Source: Kangiella koreensis DSM 16069
GTDB lineage: Bacteria > Pseudomonadota > Gammaproteobacteria > Enterobacterales > Kangiellaceae
Assembly (NCBI RefSeq): GCF_000024085.1
Contig: NC_013166.1
Location: forward strand, 1,612,001 to 1,676,000
Reading direction: 5' to 3'
DNA: 64,000 nucleotides
Shown here: positions 36,524 to 47,258 of the stretch, piece by piece
How the letters are laid out: each line of letters starts with the position of its first letter
Numbering within the stretch: position 1 is the stretch's first letter
The notes under the pieces: model-generated
The model's input: the letters and a program-made list of their open reading frames with translations, nothing else
Told to the model about the DNA's origin: nothing
The model's database searches: none
Position numbers and translations under genes: made by a program

Positions 36524-38056
36524 ATGTTTCAATTTACTTTAACCCCAGGCGAGCTTTCATTAAGCGACTGTAGAAAAATTTATCAAGAGTCGGTATCCGT
36601 AAAATTGGAAGAAAGCTTTTATCCTGTCATAGACCGTGCCGCACAGACTGTAGCTGATGTCATAAAGAATGATGAAACCGTTTATGGGATTAATACTGGT
36701 TTTGGCTTACTGGCTTCAACTCGCATTCCGAAAGAAAAGTTGGAGCTACTTCAGGAGAGTTTGGTGCTTTCTCACGCAGCTGGTATCGGTGAATTACTAC
36801 CAGACAATGTTGTGCGCTTGTTGATGGTATTAAAACTCTCCAGTTTAGCTCAGGGCCATTCAGGCGTACGTCGTGAAACTGTCGATGCATTGGTTAGCCT
36901 GGTGAATCATGAAGTCTATCCTTGTATTCCAGAAAAAGGCTCGGTTGGCGCATCAGGTGATTTAGCACCACTGGCCCATATGAGCTGTACTCTAATTGGT
37001 GTGGGCGAAGTTCGTCATCAAGGTAAAATCATTTCTGCTGTTGAAGGCTTAAAAATCGCTGGGCTGAAGCCTCTGACACTGGGTGCCAAAGAAGGGTTAG
37101 CTTTATTGAACGGTACACAATGCTCAACTGCGTTGGCTCTTGCTGGCTTATTCGGTGCTGAAAATAACTTTGCCGCAGCAATAGTTGCCGGTGGTCTTTC
37201 TGTTGACGCAGTGATGGGTAGTGTTGCACCTTTTGATGCTCGTATTCATGAAGTTCGCGGCCATAAAGGGCAACAACAAGTAGCATTAAGTCTGCTAAAC
37301 CTAATTAAAGGCAGCGAAATAAACGAATCGCACGAAGATTGCGAAAAAGTTCAAGACCCCTACTCTCTTCGCTGCCAGCCTCAGGTCATGGGTGCTGCGC
37401 TTGATCACATGCGCTTTGCGGCATCGGTATTGCTCACTGAGGCCAACGCCGTTTCAGACAACCCACTTGTGTTCCCTGAAGAAGGAGACATTATTTCTGG
37501 CGGTAACTTCCATGCTGAGCCAGTAGCAATAACGTCTGATTTATTAGCAATTGTCATCTCGGAAATTGGCGCCATTGTAGAACGCCGAATTGCTTTGATG
37601 CTTGATAAGCACCTAAGTGGGTTACCCGCATTTTTAGTGCAGGATGGTGGCGTCAATTCTGGCTTTATGATTGCTCAAGTTACAGCAGCGGCCTTAGCCT
37701 CCGAAAACAAGACTCTGGCACACCCAGCGTCAGTTGATAGCTTACCAACGTCAGCAAATCAAGAAGACCATGTATCGATGGCAACTTTCGCTGCTCGTCG
37801 CTTGCGCGATATGAATTTTAATACCGCAGGAGTAATTGCTGTTGAATTATTGTCTGCGGCACAGGGGATTGACTTCAGAGCCCCCCTGAAAACTTCGCCA
37901 CGCTTAAAGAAAGCCTATGATCTAGTTCGTGAAAAAGTATCCTATTACGAGAAAGATCGTCACTTTGGGCCTGACATTGAGGTTATCAAGGGATTGATTG
38001 ATCAGGGAGTGTTCAATGAGATGGTTGATGAACTGGAGCTTCCCAGCATCCAATAA
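36524..38056 (+). CDS. hutH: Histidine ammonia-lyase HutH
   Basis: HutH removes ammonia from histidine to form urocanate, the first step of the pathway. The 510-residue chain has the autocatalytic MIO-forming triad A143-S144-G145 in [15 protein letters not shown], with YGINTGFG near residue 55 and [12 protein letters not shown] near 285. The start is ahead of [10 protein letters not shown] with AAGAGGTT upstream. It is the last gene of the hutCUH unit and is followed by a hairpin. Confidence 0.97.
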   Translation: MFQFTLTPGELSLSDCRKIYQESVSVKLEESFYPVIDRAAQTVADVIKNDETVYGINTGFGLLASTRIPKEKLELLQESLVLSHAAGIGELLPDNVVRLLMVLKLSSLAQGHSGVRRETVDALVSLVNHEVYPCIPEKGSVGASGDLAPLAHMSCTLIGVGEVRHQGKIISAVEGLKIAGLKPLTLGAKEGLALLNGTQCSTALALAGLFGAENNFAAAIVAGGLSVDAVMGSVAPFDARIHEVRGHKGQQQVALSLLNLIKGSEINESHEDCEKVQDPYSLRCQPQVMGAALDHMRFAASVLLTEANAVSDNPLVFPEEGDIISGGNFHAEPVAITSDLLAIVISEIGAIVERRIALMLDKHLSGLPAFLVQDGGVNSGFMIAQVTAAALASENKTLAHPASVDSLPTSANQEDHVSMATFAARRLRDMNFNTAGVIAVELLSAAQGIDFRAPLKTSPRLKKAYDLVREKVSYYEKDRHFGPDIEVIKGLIDQGVFNEMVDELELPSIQ

Positions 38057-38079
38057 ATCATGTTAAGCAGAAATGCAAA

Positions 38080-38105
38080 GGCGCTCAATTAAGAGCGCCA
38101 TTTGC
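38080..38105 (+). terminator. Probable terminator after hutH
   Basis: GGCGCTC and GAGCGCC form a 7-bp GC stem around a 6-base loop, followed by a short ATTTG tract. The weak T run lowers confidence. Confidence 0.6.
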
Positions 38106-38173
38106 TCTGCTTTACTATCGCTATGTTAGTAAACTGGTGGGAGTTTCTTCTTTTATTCAAATTTCTTAAACAA

Positions 38174-38524
38174 TTACTCACTGAAGCTCGCCAATCCTAG
38201 TGATACTTCAGCAATTCTACGTCGAGCCTGACTTAAATATTTAGCGAACTTTTGATTCTCTTTTAACTCACTGAACTCTTCAGATTCATAAAGTTCTTTA
38301 ACTTGTAATTTCTGCTCAGTAAATTCATCTGGCAAGTAATCAACCCCTACTTTACACCAAGCCATTCCTTTAAGACGCAAGTCTTCAGGATGACCTTTTC
38401 CTTGAACAAATTTGCAAATAGAGGTGATTTGACTTGCCATCTGGGAGTCAATTTTAAGAACGTTCGCTTGTGCGTTGAGTGATATTAAAAACATCACAGC
38501 AACTGTTAAAACAGAATGTTTCAT
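38174..38524 (-). CDS. Small secreted protein of unknown function
   Basis: This is a 116-residue protein with a clear signal peptide (MKHSVLTVAVMFLISLNAQA, cleavage near residue 20). The mature part has two cysteines, in SICKFVQG and MAWCKVGVD, that could form a disulfide, followed by a charged helical segment (FTEQKLQVKELYESEEFSEL) and an RRRIAE stretch. I do not recognise a family. It follows the yceI-like gene by 52 bases on the same strand and may be co-transcribed with it. Confidence 0.7.
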   Translation of the reverse strand: MKHSVLTVAVMFLISLNAQANVLKIDSQMASQITSICKFVQGKGHPEDLRLKGMAWCKVGVDYLPDEFTEQKLQVKELYESEEFSELKENQKFAKYLSQARRRIAEVSLGLASFSE

Positions 38525-38576
38525 ACGGGCTTTTGCTATATGGTTTTAAGCCCGCTAAAACTTTAACGAGCCAGGG

Positions 38577-39149
38577 TTATTGTTTTAAAACTACTTTATA
38601 ATCCACTTCGACCTCATGCTTCACCCAATCAGGGTTCTTCCAAGCACCAAGTCCAAGCTTAAAATCGAGTCTGTTTAATGTATAGTTTCCTGATAATTCT
38701 ATCAAGCCACTCAGTTCCACATAATTCATGAACAGTGTCACAGGTTGTTCAATTCCCTTAATAGAAAGCAAGCCTTCAACCTTATATTTCCCATCACTTT
38801 CAGCTTCAATTTTGTTGCTAACAAATATCCCCTGTGGAGTATTTTCAACATCGAACCAATTTCCCTTTTTGAGCATCCCGTCACGCTTTTCGCTGCCACT
38901 TTCTACACTCGCCAAATCGACTTCTACACGAATAGAGCTCGCCGCCAAATTGTCCTTGTCGAACATAATGATCGGTGAAAAAGATTGAAATTTCCCGTTA
39001 AACTCAGTTTTCTTATTCTGCACACCGCTAAACTTAATGTAGCTCTCGTCAGCTTTGACTTTAAGCGGCTCATTGGCTGAAAGGCAACTGGCAAATAAAG
39101 CAGTCGCAAGCACTAATCCAGTCATCAGAACCTTATTAAAAAACTCCAT
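38577..39149 (-). CDS. YceI-family periplasmic lipid-binding protein
   Basis: This is a 190-residue exported protein. A signal peptide of about 25 residues (FNKVLMTGLVLATALFASCL) precedes a lipocalin-like beta-barrel of the YceI family, which binds isoprenoid-type lipids. Typical parts are ADESYIKFSGVQNKKTEFNG, a long strand ASSIRVEVDLASV, MLKKGNWFDVENTPQGIFVS and the closing YTLNRLDFKLGLGAW. The Ala-Ser-Cys near the cleavage site could be a lipobox, but the fit is poor. Natural ligand not predictable. Confidence 0.88.
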   Translation of the reverse strand: MEFFNKVLMTGLVLATALFASCLSANEPLKVKADESYIKFSGVQNKKTEFNGKFQSFSPIIMFDKDNLAASSIRVEVDLASVESGSEKRDGMLKKGNWFDVENTPQGIFVSNKIEAESDGKYKVEGLLSIKGIEQPVTLFMNYVELSGLIELSGNYTLNRLDFKLGLGAWKNPDWVKHEVEVDYKVVLKQ

Positions 39150-39243
39150 AACACCTCTTTATCAATTCAATTATTGGCCGTAGTAACCCTTTTCGGTTAA
39201 TCTGGCGTTTATATGGACACGATTACAACATAAGGTAATGAGC

Positions 39244-40803
39244 ATGAAAATAACATCAAGCACAAAGTCGTTATTACATAAAAGAATAGTACTTGAGCGT
39301 ATAGTACCTCAAAGAATCATCGCGACGGCCCTAACCCTCACTCTAATTGGCTGCAACACGGATGCTGTTGCTGAGGAACAGGATGCAGTAACGATTTATA
39401 GCAGCGCTCAACCAGGCGCCATAGACCCAGACCTATACCGTCCGATACCGGGCCAAAATCGCGGCCATTACACGATTCCAGGGTATGGGGTTGTTAAATC
39501 AACTCGCAATTATGATCTCAGCAAAGGTCAGAGCCGTATTCAGGTTAGTGATGTAGCTGCTTTTATCGACCCGACAACAGTTTCATTCCGATCTCTTAAT
39601 AATAAACAGACGCGAGTGTTAGAGCAAAGCTACCAGTTTGATCTGGTCAACCAACAGCAACTTCTACAACGATTTCTAGGCAAAACGGTCACCGTTCAGC
39701 AGGCACAAGGCGATGATATGGTTGACATTAAAGGTGAGCTACTAAGCGCTGATGGTAACCTGGTAGTCAAAACTGATAAAGGAAATATCCGAAGTATTGG
39801 TTATTACGCTGGAATTATTTTCCCAGACTTACCTGAAGGACTACGAACTAAACCGACTTTGATCTGGGACCTTTACTCCCCTTCCGCTGGCAAACAAACC
39901 GCTGAGCTAAGCTATCAAACTGAAGGTATGACATGGTGGACGGATTACAATGTCACTTATGATGAATCTGACAACTGCAAGATGGATTTATCCAGCTGGG
40001 TGAGCATTATTAATCAGTCGGGTGCCAGCTATAACAATGCAAAGCTTAAATTGATTGCCGGCGACGTTAATCGCGCACAAAAAAATGAACCTCTAAGAGT
40101 GATGGCCTCACGGGTTGCGGAAGAAGCAAGGATGGATAAAGGGTTTGAAGAAAAAGCCTTCTTTGAATACCACCTATACACTTTGGGACGCCCTGCTAAC
40201 TTGCCCAACAACTCTACGAAACAACTTGAGCTTTTCCCATCGGTTAAAGATGTTCAATGTAACAAAGAACTAGTATTTGACGCTTCCAAGCAGTTCTATA
40301 GCTATTCAGGCATCAACACTAACGAAGGTTATGGCAAGAATTCCTCTGCTGACGTCAATGTTTATTTACGCTTTGCGAACGAAGAAAAGAATGCATTAGG
40401 CATTCCCTTACCGGCTGGCAGAATTCGAGTGAATCAACGTGATACCGATGGTAGTCTAGAGTTCATTGGTGAAGATATTATTGACCACACGCCAAAGAAT
40501 GAAGATGTGCTAATCAAAGTAGGTAATGCTTTCGATATTAAAGGCGAACGTAAACAGACAGACTATAAAATTAATACCAGTGGTAAAGAGCTTACCGAAA
40601 GCTTTGAAATTACGCTGAAGAATCATAAAGATAAGACCGTTGAAGTGGTTATCAGAGAAAACCTCTATCGTTGGTCAAACTGGAGCATTACACGAAAATC
40701 TCATGACTATAAAAAGCAAGATTCGCGTCATGTCCATTTTAACGTCAAAGTACCAGCGAACGGGGAAACTAAAGTAAGCTATACCGTTGAATATGACTGG
40801 TAA
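39244..40803 (+). CDS. DUF4139 domain-containing predicted lipoprotein
   Basis: This is a 519-residue exported protein. A basic N-terminus (KRIVLERIVPQR) is followed by a hydrophobic segment ending LTLIGCN, a plausible lipobox. The large domain matches DUF4139: LIWDLYSPSAGKQTAELSYQ, then MTWWTDYNVTY, NNAKLKLIAGDVNR, LPAGRIRVNQRDTDGSLEFI and VIRENLYRWSNW. Members of this family are uncharacterised surface or periplasmic proteins. The start at 39244 has AAGG eight bases upstream; an ATG at 39238 is too close. It is convergent with the M16 protease. Confidence 0.82.
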   Translation: MKITSSTKSLLHKRIVLERIVPQRIIATALTLTLIGCNTDAVAEEQDAVTIYSSAQPGAIDPDLYRPIPGQNRGHYTIPGYGVVKSTRNYDLSKGQSRIQVSDVAAFIDPTTVSFRSLNNKQTRVLEQSYQFDLVNQQQLLQRFLGKTVTVQQAQGDDMVDIKGELLSADGNLVVKTDKGNIRSIGYYAGIIFPDLPEGLRTKPTLIWDLYSPSAGKQTAELSYQTEGMTWWTDYNVTYDESDNCKMDLSSWVSIINQSGASYNNAKLKLIAGDVNRAQKNEPLRVMASRVAEEARMDKGFEEKAFFEYHLYTLGRPANLPNNSTKQLELFPSVKDVQCNKELVFDASKQFYSYSGINTNEGYGKNSSADVNVYLRFANEEKNALGIPLPAGRIRVNQRDTDGSLEFIGEDIIDHTPKNEDVLIKVGNAFDIKGERKQTDYKINTSGKELTESFEITLKNHKDKTVEVVIRENLYRWSNWSITRKSHDYKKQDSRHVHFNVKVPANGETKVSYTVEYDW

Positions 40804-40829
40804 ACAATATGGTTATCGAAGGAAGGAAC

Positions 40830-40859
40830 AAAAAAGCCACGAATAAATCGTGGCTTTTT
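40830..40859. terminator. Bidirectional terminator
   Basis: AAAAAGCCACGA and TCGTGGCTTTTT form a symmetric hairpin between the DUF4139 gene and the converging M16 protease gene. Confidence 0.88.
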
Positions 40860-40878
40860 CTTATCCGAAGCTCTAAAG

Positions 40879-43623
40879 TTAATCAGCTTCTAGCTTTGCT
40901 TTATCACCTGCTTTAATGATTGAAATATTATCCATCTTGATATGACGGCGGAAGGCTTCATTCACATCCTTTAGAGTTAAAGCTTTCAGTTTCTCTTCGT
41001 ATTCCTTCGACCATTTCATAGTGCGGTCAAGATCCAGGTTGCCAGCTAAAGTACTCACTAAACGCGAATCCTTAGAACGATCAATTCGATTATTCTGCAA
41101 AACACCATCACGTGCTTTATCCAGTTCTTCTTGAGTAAAGCCATCTTTTAATGCACGCACTAGCTCTTCCTTGAAGCCTAACTCAACACGAGGCAAGTTC
41201 TCCGGGGCAGAAATAGCATAAGCACCAAACAATGCATTTTCATCTTCAGAACTCGCATTAAAGAATGAGCCGGCTCCATAACTTAAACCATCTTTTTGAC
41301 GAAGACGCGTTGCTAAACGACTATTTAAGAAACCGCCACCAAAGATTTCATTTGCCATTTTAAGCGCTGGATAATCTGGATGTTGGTCACTTAGTTCTAT
41401 CTTGGTCATAGCAGCAAATGCTGCACCGGCTTTATCGGGCGTATCAATAAACTTATTGATGGCTTCAACGTCAGCCACTGTTTGCTTGATGCGCTGATAG
41501 GCAACTTTAGCATTCCAGTCGCCTAGAGTGGCTTCTAATTGATTCTGCAATGAGTCACGCTCAAAATCACCAACTATTGCTATATCTGCATCTTTCGCGC
41601 CCATAAAGTTGTTATGAAAGGCTTTCAGGTTATCCACATCAACAGCTTTAATCGCTTCAATCTGTTCGTCTATGCTCATACTATAAAGTGGATGGCTAGA
41701 ATCATAAGGATTCAAATGTTGGCTAAGCTGCCTGAAAACTTGCGATTGTGGCTGTTGCTTTTGCTGCTCAAGCGAAACGATTTGTTGCTTTTTAAGAACA
41801 TCTAATTCTTTGGAATCAAATGCTGGTTTCTTAAGAACTTCTTCAACCAATGTTAGTACTTTTGGTAAGTTTTCTTTCACCGTTTGGATTCGTACAGAAG
41901 TGCTAGTTGCTCCACCTGAAACACTCACATTGGCTTTAAGACGATCAAATTCAGCTTGCAACTCTTCTCGAGTATAGTTTTCTGTACCACGCATTAACAT
42001 GCTAGAAGTGATTGATGGAACAACACCAGAATTACGTAAGTCTTCAAGGTTGCCGATATCAAGCTTAACAGTCATAACTACAGACTCACCACGGGTTTTC
42101 TTTGGCAAGAAAACGACCTTGGCACCGTTTGATAAGGTTGTACGCTCGCTACGGGCATCAATGTTGGCATAAGATGCATCAAAATCTTCACCTTGAGCTA
42201 CAGCCTCACGGCCTGTATAACCTTCTAGCATTTCTTTAACGTCTTCATCGTTCAGTCTAACAATTGAGTCCGCTCGGTCAGGCTGAGCTTCCGGAATAAA
42301 CAATGCTAAAGTGCGGTTGTCGTTCACCAAGTATTCTTCTGCTGCTTTTTGAACATCTTCTGCAGTGACTTTCTCTAAGCGATCACGGTTTAAGAAAAGT
42401 AATCTCCAGTCACCCATGCCAACCCACTCGGTTAATTGAAGTGCAACACTTTGAGTATTGTTGAAGCTAAGCTCTATACCTTTTAATAGCTTGGTTTTTG
42501 CACGCTCAACTTCTTCTTCAGTGATTGGATTGTCAGATACACCTTCCAATGTATTAACAAAGGCTTGCTCTGTTTTGGACAACTCTTTGTCTTTGGCAAC
42601 TTGTGCCATAAATAATAAGGCGCCAGGCTCCGCTAACTGAAAAGCAAATCCGCCAGCAGATGCTGCTAGATCTTTCTCAACTAACTCTTTACGCAGACGT
42701 CCGGTTTGAGAGTCACCCATGATTTGTGATAACACTTGAACTGCCGCAAAATCTTTGTGTGGGCCAGCTGGAGTTTTAAACAAACCACCAACGACTTGCA
42801 CATCACCAGTTCTGCGAATAGTTACTTTACGCTCACCATCCTGAATTGGCTCTTCGGTATATAGCTCAGGAAGCTGACGTTTGGGCTTTTTAATGTCGCC
42901 AAAGTATTTGTCGACCTTCTTGATCGTTTCTTCTTCATCGATCTTACCGGCAATAATCAAAGTCGCGTTGTCAGGCTGATAGTATTTCTTATAAAAACCC
43001 TGGAGGTTTGAAATATCTACATTTTCAAGGTCTGCGCGAGCGCCAATAGTCGACTTACCATAATTATGCCAATCATAAGCAACAGCCATTAAACGCTGCA
43101 TCAAAACACGAGTTGGACTATTCTCACCATTTTCAAGTTCATTGCGAACAACCGTCATTTCACTGTCTAAATCTTTCTTGGCTATAAAGGAGTTGATCAT
43201 ACGATCAGCTTCAAGATCTAGAGCCCAGTTTAAATTGTCCTCTGTAGCAGCAAATGTTTCATAATAGTTAGTGCGGTCAAGCCAAGTGGTGCCGTTTGGC
43301 TCAGCACCTCGTTCACTCAATTCTTGAGGGATATCTTTATGATTTGGTGTACCTTTAAATACTAGGTGCTCAAGTAAATGGGCCATACCTGTTTCACCAT
43401 AATTTTCATGTTTTGAACCCACATGGTAGGTGATATTGACGGTAATTGACTCCTGAGTCTTATCAGGAAACAGTAATACTTGTAGACCATTATCAAGGCG
43501 ATATTCAGAAATACCTTCAACTGTAGTAACTTTTTCTACACCTTTGGGTAATTTTGCAAAAGCAACAGAAACACTGGTAGTAAGCACCAGAGCCAAAGCT
43601 GCACTTTTAAGCTTTAGAGTCAT
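40879..43623 (-). CDS. M16-family zinc protease (pitrilysin type), exported
   Basis: This is a 914-residue protease with two M16 halves. Residues 1-23 are a signal peptide (LKSAALALVLTTSVSVAFA). The zinc-binding inverted motif HxxEH is at H82-E85-H86 (MAHLLEHLVFKG), with the third ligand Glu in the RNELENGENSP region near 160. The C-terminal half (from about 500) lacks that motif, as is usual for the inactive half. It probably degrades peptides in the periplasm. It stands alone between DUF4139 and sucD. Confidence 0.93.
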   Translation of the reverse strand: MTLKLKSAALALVLTTSVSVAFAKLPKGVEKVTTVEGISEYRLDNGLQVLLFPDKTQESITVNITYHVGSKHENYGETGMAHLLEHLVFKGTPNHKDIPQELSERGAEPNGTTWLDRTNYYETFAATEDNLNWALDLEADRMINSFIAKKDLDSEMTVVRNELENGENSPTRVLMQRLMAVAYDWHNYGKSTIGARADLENVDISNLQGFYKKYYQPDNATLIIAGKIDEEETIKKVDKYFGDIKKPKRQLPELYTEEPIQDGERKVTIRRTGDVQVVGGLFKTPAGPHKDFAAVQVLSQIMGDSQTGRLRKELVEKDLAASAGGFAFQLAEPGALLFMAQVAKDKELSKTEQAFVNTLEGVSDNPITEEEVERAKTKLLKGIELSFNNTQSVALQLTEWVGMGDWRLLFLNRDRLEKVTAEDVQKAAEEYLVNDNRTLALFIPEAQPDRADSIVRLNDEDVKEMLEGYTGREAVAQGEDFDASYANIDARSERTTLSNGAKVVFLPKKTRGESVVMTVKLDIGNLEDLRNSGVVPSITSSMLMRGTENYTREELQAEFDRLKANVSVSGGATSTSVRIQTVKENLPKVLTLVEEVLKKPAFDSKELDVLKKQQIVSLEQQKQQPQSQVFRQLSQHLNPYDSSHPLYSMSIDEQIEAIKAVDVDNLKAFHNNFMGAKDADIAIVGDFERDSLQNQLEATLGDWNAKVAYQRIKQTVADVEAINKFIDTPDKAGAAFAAMTKIELSDQHPDYPALKMANEIFGGGFLNSRLATRLRQKDGLSYGAGSFFNASSEDENALFGAYAISAPENLPRVELGFKEELVRALKDGFTQEELDKARDGVLQNNRIDRSKDSRLVSTLAGNLDLDRTMKWSKEYEEKLKALTLKDVNEAFRRHIKMDNISIIKAGDKAKLEAD

Positions 43624-43755
43624 ATATCCCTCTTAATTTTCAATAACTATAAGACATTCCAATACGAGCTTGGAGTATCCTTGAAAGCGATGTAACTGTG
43701 TAGTCGCTATTTGTTAATAAATATTACAATTTCTTTCTGCAAATATTACAAACAC

Positions 43756-43789
43756 AAAAAAAGCCGCTCAGGGCTCCCTGAGCGGCTTT
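43756..43789 (-). terminator. Terminator of the suc operon
   Basis: AAGCCGCTCAGGG and CCCTGAGCGGCTT form a 13-bp stem. On the minus strand it is followed by T7, about 20 bases past the sucD stop. Confidence 0.9.
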
Positions 43790-43809
43790 AATTTCAAACA
43801 GGCTGCTAA

Positions 43810-44682
43810 TTACCAGCCTGTCACTTCTTTCAGTCCATTACCAATATCAGCTAATGAACGAACGGTCTTAACACCTGCGTCTTCCAAGGCAGCAAACTTC
43901 TCAGCAGCTGTACCTTTACCACCGGCAATGATAGCACCGGCATGCCCCATACGCTTACCGGCAGGCGCTGTTACACCAGCAATGTATGAAACTACGGGCT
44001 TGGTAACGTTTTCTTTAATGAACGCAGCGGCCTCTTCTTCTGCAGAACCACCAATCTCGCCAATCATTACGATAGCTTCGGTTGCTGGATCATCCTGGAA
44101 CATTTTCAAAATATCAATGAAGTTAGAGCCTGGAATTGGATCGCCACCGATACCAACACAGGTCGATTGACCAAAGCCAAAGTCTGTAGTTTGCTTAACG
44201 GCTTCATAAGTCAAAGTACCTGAACGAGAAACGATACCGACTTTACCCGGCAAGTGAATGTGACCTGGCATGATACCAATCTTACATTCTCCCGGAGTGA
44301 TAACACCAGGACAATTTGGACCAATCAAACGAACACCTAAATTGTCACAAACAATCTTGGCTTCAAGCATGTCCATAGTAGGAATGCCTTCTGTGATACA
44401 AACAACCAGTTTAATACCACCGTTTGCGGCTTCTAAAATAGAGTCCTTGCAGAATGGAGCTGGTACATAGATAACAGAAGCTTCTGCGCCTGTTGCTTCT
44501 ACTGCATCCTTTACTGTATTGAATACCGGCAAGCCCAAGTGAGTTTGTCCACCTTTACCAGGAGTCACACCACCAACCATATTAGTGCCGTATTCAATCG
44601 CTTGTTCAGTATGGAAAGTACCTTGTGAACCAGTGATACCCTGACAAATAACCTTAGTGTCTTTATTAATTAAAATACTCAT
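43810..44682 (-). CDS. sucD: Succinyl-CoA synthetase alpha subunit
   Basis: SucD with SucC converts succinyl-CoA to succinate with nucleotide phosphorylation. The 290-residue chain has the CoA-binding fold ([19 protein letters not shown]) and the phosphorylated histidine H247 in [18 protein letters not shown], as in E. coli (H246). Its ATG overlaps the sucC stop by one base, so translation is coupled. It is the last suc gene before the terminator. Confidence 0.97.
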   Translation of the reverse strand: MSILINKDTKVICQGITGSQGTFHTEQAIEYGTNMVGGVTPGKGGQTHLGLPVFNTVKDAVEATGAEASVIYVPAPFCKDSILEAANGGIKLVVCITEGIPTMDMLEAKIVCDNLGVRLIGPNCPGVITPGECKIGIMPGHIHLPGKVGIVSRSGTLTYEAVKQTTDFGFGQSTCVGIGGDPIPGSNFIDILKMFQDDPATEAIVMIGEIGGSAEEEAAAFIKENVTKPVVSYIAGVTAPAGKRMGHAGAIIAGGKGTAAEKFAALEDAGVKTVRSLADIGNGLKEVTGW

Positions 44683-45848
44683 TATTTGTCCTCCGCTGCA
44701 GCAACTACTTTTGTAGCCGCATCAGTTAAACTTTCTGCCGCGATGATGTTCAAACCTGATTCAGCTAGAACCTTTCTACCTAACTCAGCATTGTTGCCTT
44801 CAAGACGAACAACAACTGGAGCTTTAACGCCAACTTCTTTAACCGCACCAATAATGCCTTCAGCAATCAAGTCACAACGAACAATACCGCCAAAGATATT
44901 AACCAATACAGCTTTTACGTTAGAGTCTGAAAGGATAATCTTAAACGCTTCCGTGACACGCTCTTTAGTAGCGCCACCGCCCACGTCTAGGAAGTTAGCA
45001 GGCTCACCACCATGCAACTTAATGATATCCATGGTACCCATTGCCAAACCAGCACCATTAACCATACAGCCGATGTTGCCATCAAGTGCTACATAGTTAA
45101 GTTCGAACTTAGCTGCATGAGCTTCGCGCTCATCTTCTTGCGAAGGGTCGTGCATTTCGGATAATTTAGGATGACGGTACATTGCGTTTCCGTCGATGTT
45201 GATTTTGGCATCAAGACAATGCAAGTCGCCATCTTCTTTAATAACCAATGGATTGATTTCAAGAAGTGCCAAATCTTTTTCCACAAACATCTTGGCAAGC
45301 TGCAAGAAGATATGAGTGAATTGCTTAACTTGTTTGCCTTCCAAGCCTAACTTGAATGCAAGTTCACGGCCCTGGTAAGGCTGAGCGCCAACCAATGGGT
45401 CGATAGTTGCTTTAAGAATCTTCTCAGGAGTTTCTTCTGCAACTTTCTCGATTTCAACACCACCTTCAGTTGAAGCCATAAATACAACACGACGGCTTGA
45501 ACGGTCAACAACTGCGCCCAAATAAAGTTCTTGAGCAATGTCGGTGCACTCTTCAACTAAAATTTTGCTAACTGGCTGACCGTTAGCATCGGTTTGGTAA
45601 GTAACCAAATTTTTACCAAGCCATTGCTTAGCAAAATCTTTAACTTCTTCTTTGGTCTTAACAAGTTTTACACCGCCAGCTTTACCACGACCACCGGCAT
45701 GTACCTGGGCTTTAACCACCCACACATTGCCACCGATGCGACCAGCTGCTTCAAACGCAGACTGAGGATTATCTACCGCGTAACCCTCGGATACTGGTAA
45801 ACCATACTCATTAAAAAGCTGTTTACCTTGATACTCATGTAGGTTCAT
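44682..45848 (-). CDS. sucC: Succinyl-CoA synthetase beta subunit
   Basis: SucC is the 388-residue ATP-grasp subunit that binds nucleotide and succinate. Motifs are [46 protein letters not shown] and [18 protein letters not shown], with [18 protein letters not shown] near the C-terminus. Length equals E. coli SucC. It is separated from sucB by 120 bases containing a perfect 22-base palindrome, which may partly separate expression of sucCD from sucAB. Confidence 0.97.
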   Translation of the reverse strand: MNLHEYQGKQLFNEYGLPVSEGYAVDNPQSAFEAAGRIGGNVWVVKAQVHAGGRGKAGGVKLVKTKEEVKDFAKQWLGKNLVTYQTDANGQPVSKILVEECTDIAQELYLGAVVDRSSRRVVFMASTEGGVEIEKVAEETPEKILKATIDPLVGAQPYQGRELAFKLGLEGKQVKQFTHIFLQLAKMFVEKDLALLEINPLVIKEDGDLHCLDAKINIDGNAMYRHPKLSEMHDPSQEDEREAHAAKFELNYVALDGNIGCMVNGAGLAMGTMDIIKLHGGEPANFLDVGGGATKERVTEAFKIILSDSNVKAVLVNIFGGIVRCDLIAEGIIGAVKEVGVKAPVVVRLEGNNAELGRKVLAESGLNIIAAESLTDAATKVVAAAEDK

Positions 45849-45926
45849 GTTTATGTTCCTATTGCTTTGGCATAAGTGCTTTTACAAGCACATAAAATTT
45901 AAAACTTAGGGTGATTAAAAACACCA

Positions 45927-45948
45927 ATGCCGAACCTAGGTTCGGCAT
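45927..45948 (-). terminator. Perfect palindrome between sucB and sucC (attenuator or terminator)
   Basis: ATGCCGAACCTAGGTTCGGCAT is fully self-complementary. On the minus strand the hairpin is followed after seven bases by T5. It could act as a partial terminator, or as an mRNA-processing barrier protecting the upstream sucAB message. Confidence 0.5.
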
Positions 45949-45968
45949 CAGCGCTTACATTCTGGAAT

Positions 45969-47219
45969 TTACAAATCCAGTAACATACGAGCTGGGTCTT
46001 CAATGAATTCTTTAATCGTTTTCAAGAAGCCTACAGACTCGCGTCCATCAATAATTCTATGGTCATAAGATAGCGCGACATTCATCATCGGACGAATCAC
46101 AATCTCGCCATTTATAACCACAGGACGATCTTCCATACGGTTCATACCAAGAATAGCACTTTGCGGTGGGTTAATAATGGGCGTAGCCATTAATGAACCG
46201 AAAACACCACCGTTTGAAATAGTAAATGTACCGCCGGTCATATCTTCAACTGTTAGCTTGTTATCACGAGCTTTTACGCCAAACTCACGAATCTTAGCTT
46301 CAATTTCAGCAAGACTCAGAGTATCTGCATCACGCAAAACTGGTACAACTAAGCCACGTGGAGAAGAAACGGCAACACCGATATCATAGAAGCCGTGATA
46401 AACAATATCATCTCCATCAATTGATGCGTTGACAGCCGGATAACGTTTTAGTGCTTCAACTGTTGCCTTCACGAAGAACGACATAAAGCCTAAGCGTGTG
46501 CCATGAACTTTCTCAAACTGTTCTTTATAGCGCGAGCGTAGCTCTACCACTTCTTTCATATTGATATCATTAAACGTGGTTAGAATTGCTGCTGTTTGCT
46601 GCGCTTCGACTAAACGCTCAGCAATACGCTTACGAAGTCGCGTCATTGGGACACGCTTTTCTTCGCGCAAACCTGCAGATACAGGCGCAGAACCAGAATC
46701 TTTCTTGCTCTCAGATGATTTAGCAGAAGCGCCACCATCCTTAATAAATTTCTCTACGTCTTCTTTGGTTAAACGGCCACCTTTGCCACTCGCTGGAATC
46801 TGCTTAGGATCAAGGTTATGCTCGGCAACCAAACGACGTACTGCTGGTGATAGAACATCCAGGTCTGCAGAAGAAGCTTCTTCTTTATCAGATTTTGCTT
46901 CTTCTTTATCGTCTTTCTTGCTCTCTTTTGAAGAGTCATCTTTCTTTTCATCACTGCTATCAGCTTTGGCATCGCCTGATGCACCCGCTTCAAACTTAGC
47001 GATTGCTTCTTCCTGAAGTACTGTGTCGCCCTCTTCTTTAATGATTTCAGAAATCACGCCATCATCTGGAGCAACCACCTCTAAAACGACTTTATCTGTT
47101 TCAATATCAACCAAGTTTTGGTCACGTGATACAGACTCACCTGGCTTAACGTGCCATGTAGCAATAGTAGCGTCTGCTACTGACTCAGGTAACACAGGAA
47201 CTTTAATTTCGATAGCCAT
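45969..47219 (-). CDS. sucB: 2-oxoglutarate dehydrogenase E2 (dihydrolipoamide succinyltransferase)
   Basis: SucB transfers the succinyl group from lipoamide to CoA within the 2-oxoglutarate dehydrogenase complex. The N-terminal lipoyl domain has K43 in [12 protein letters not shown] peripheral subunit-binding domain follows ([30 protein letters not shown]), then the catalytic domain with H387 and D391 in [10 protein letters not shown]. The linker between the first two domains (about 80-120) is almost entirely Asp, Glu, Lys and Ser instead of the usual Ala/Pro-rich hinge. It sits 39 bases after sucA. Confidence 0.97.
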   Translation of the reverse strand: MAIEIKVPVLPESVADATIATWHVKPGESVSRDQNLVDIETDKVVLEVVAPDDGVISEIIKEEGDTVLQEEAIAKFEAGASGDAKADSSDEKKDDSSKESKKDDKEEAKSDKEEASSADLDVLSPAVRRLVAEHNLDPKQIPASGKGGRLTKEDVEKFIKDGGASAKSSESKKDSGSAPVSAGLREEKRVPMTRLRKRIAERLVEAQQTAAILTTFNDINMKEVVELRSRYKEQFEKVHGTRLGFMSFFVKATVEALKRYPAVNASIDGDDIVYHGFYDIGVAVSSPRGLVVPVLRDADTLSLAEIEAKIREFGVKARDNKLTVEDMTGGTFTISNGGVFGSLMATPIINPPQSAILGMNRMEDRPVVINGEIVIRPMMNVALSYDHRIIDGRESVGFLKTIKEFIEDPARMLLDL

Positions 47220-47258
47220 GTTTTAACCTTTTACCTTACCTAAATAAATTCAATTCGA

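Noticed and set aside
44686..45096. 136-codon frame antisense to sucC
   Set aside because: Complete overlap with a confidently identified gene and no start signals.
46561..47016. 151-codon frame antisense to sucB
   Set aside because: It mirrors the low-complexity charged linker of SucB (Ser/Leu-rich on the other strand); sucB is certain.
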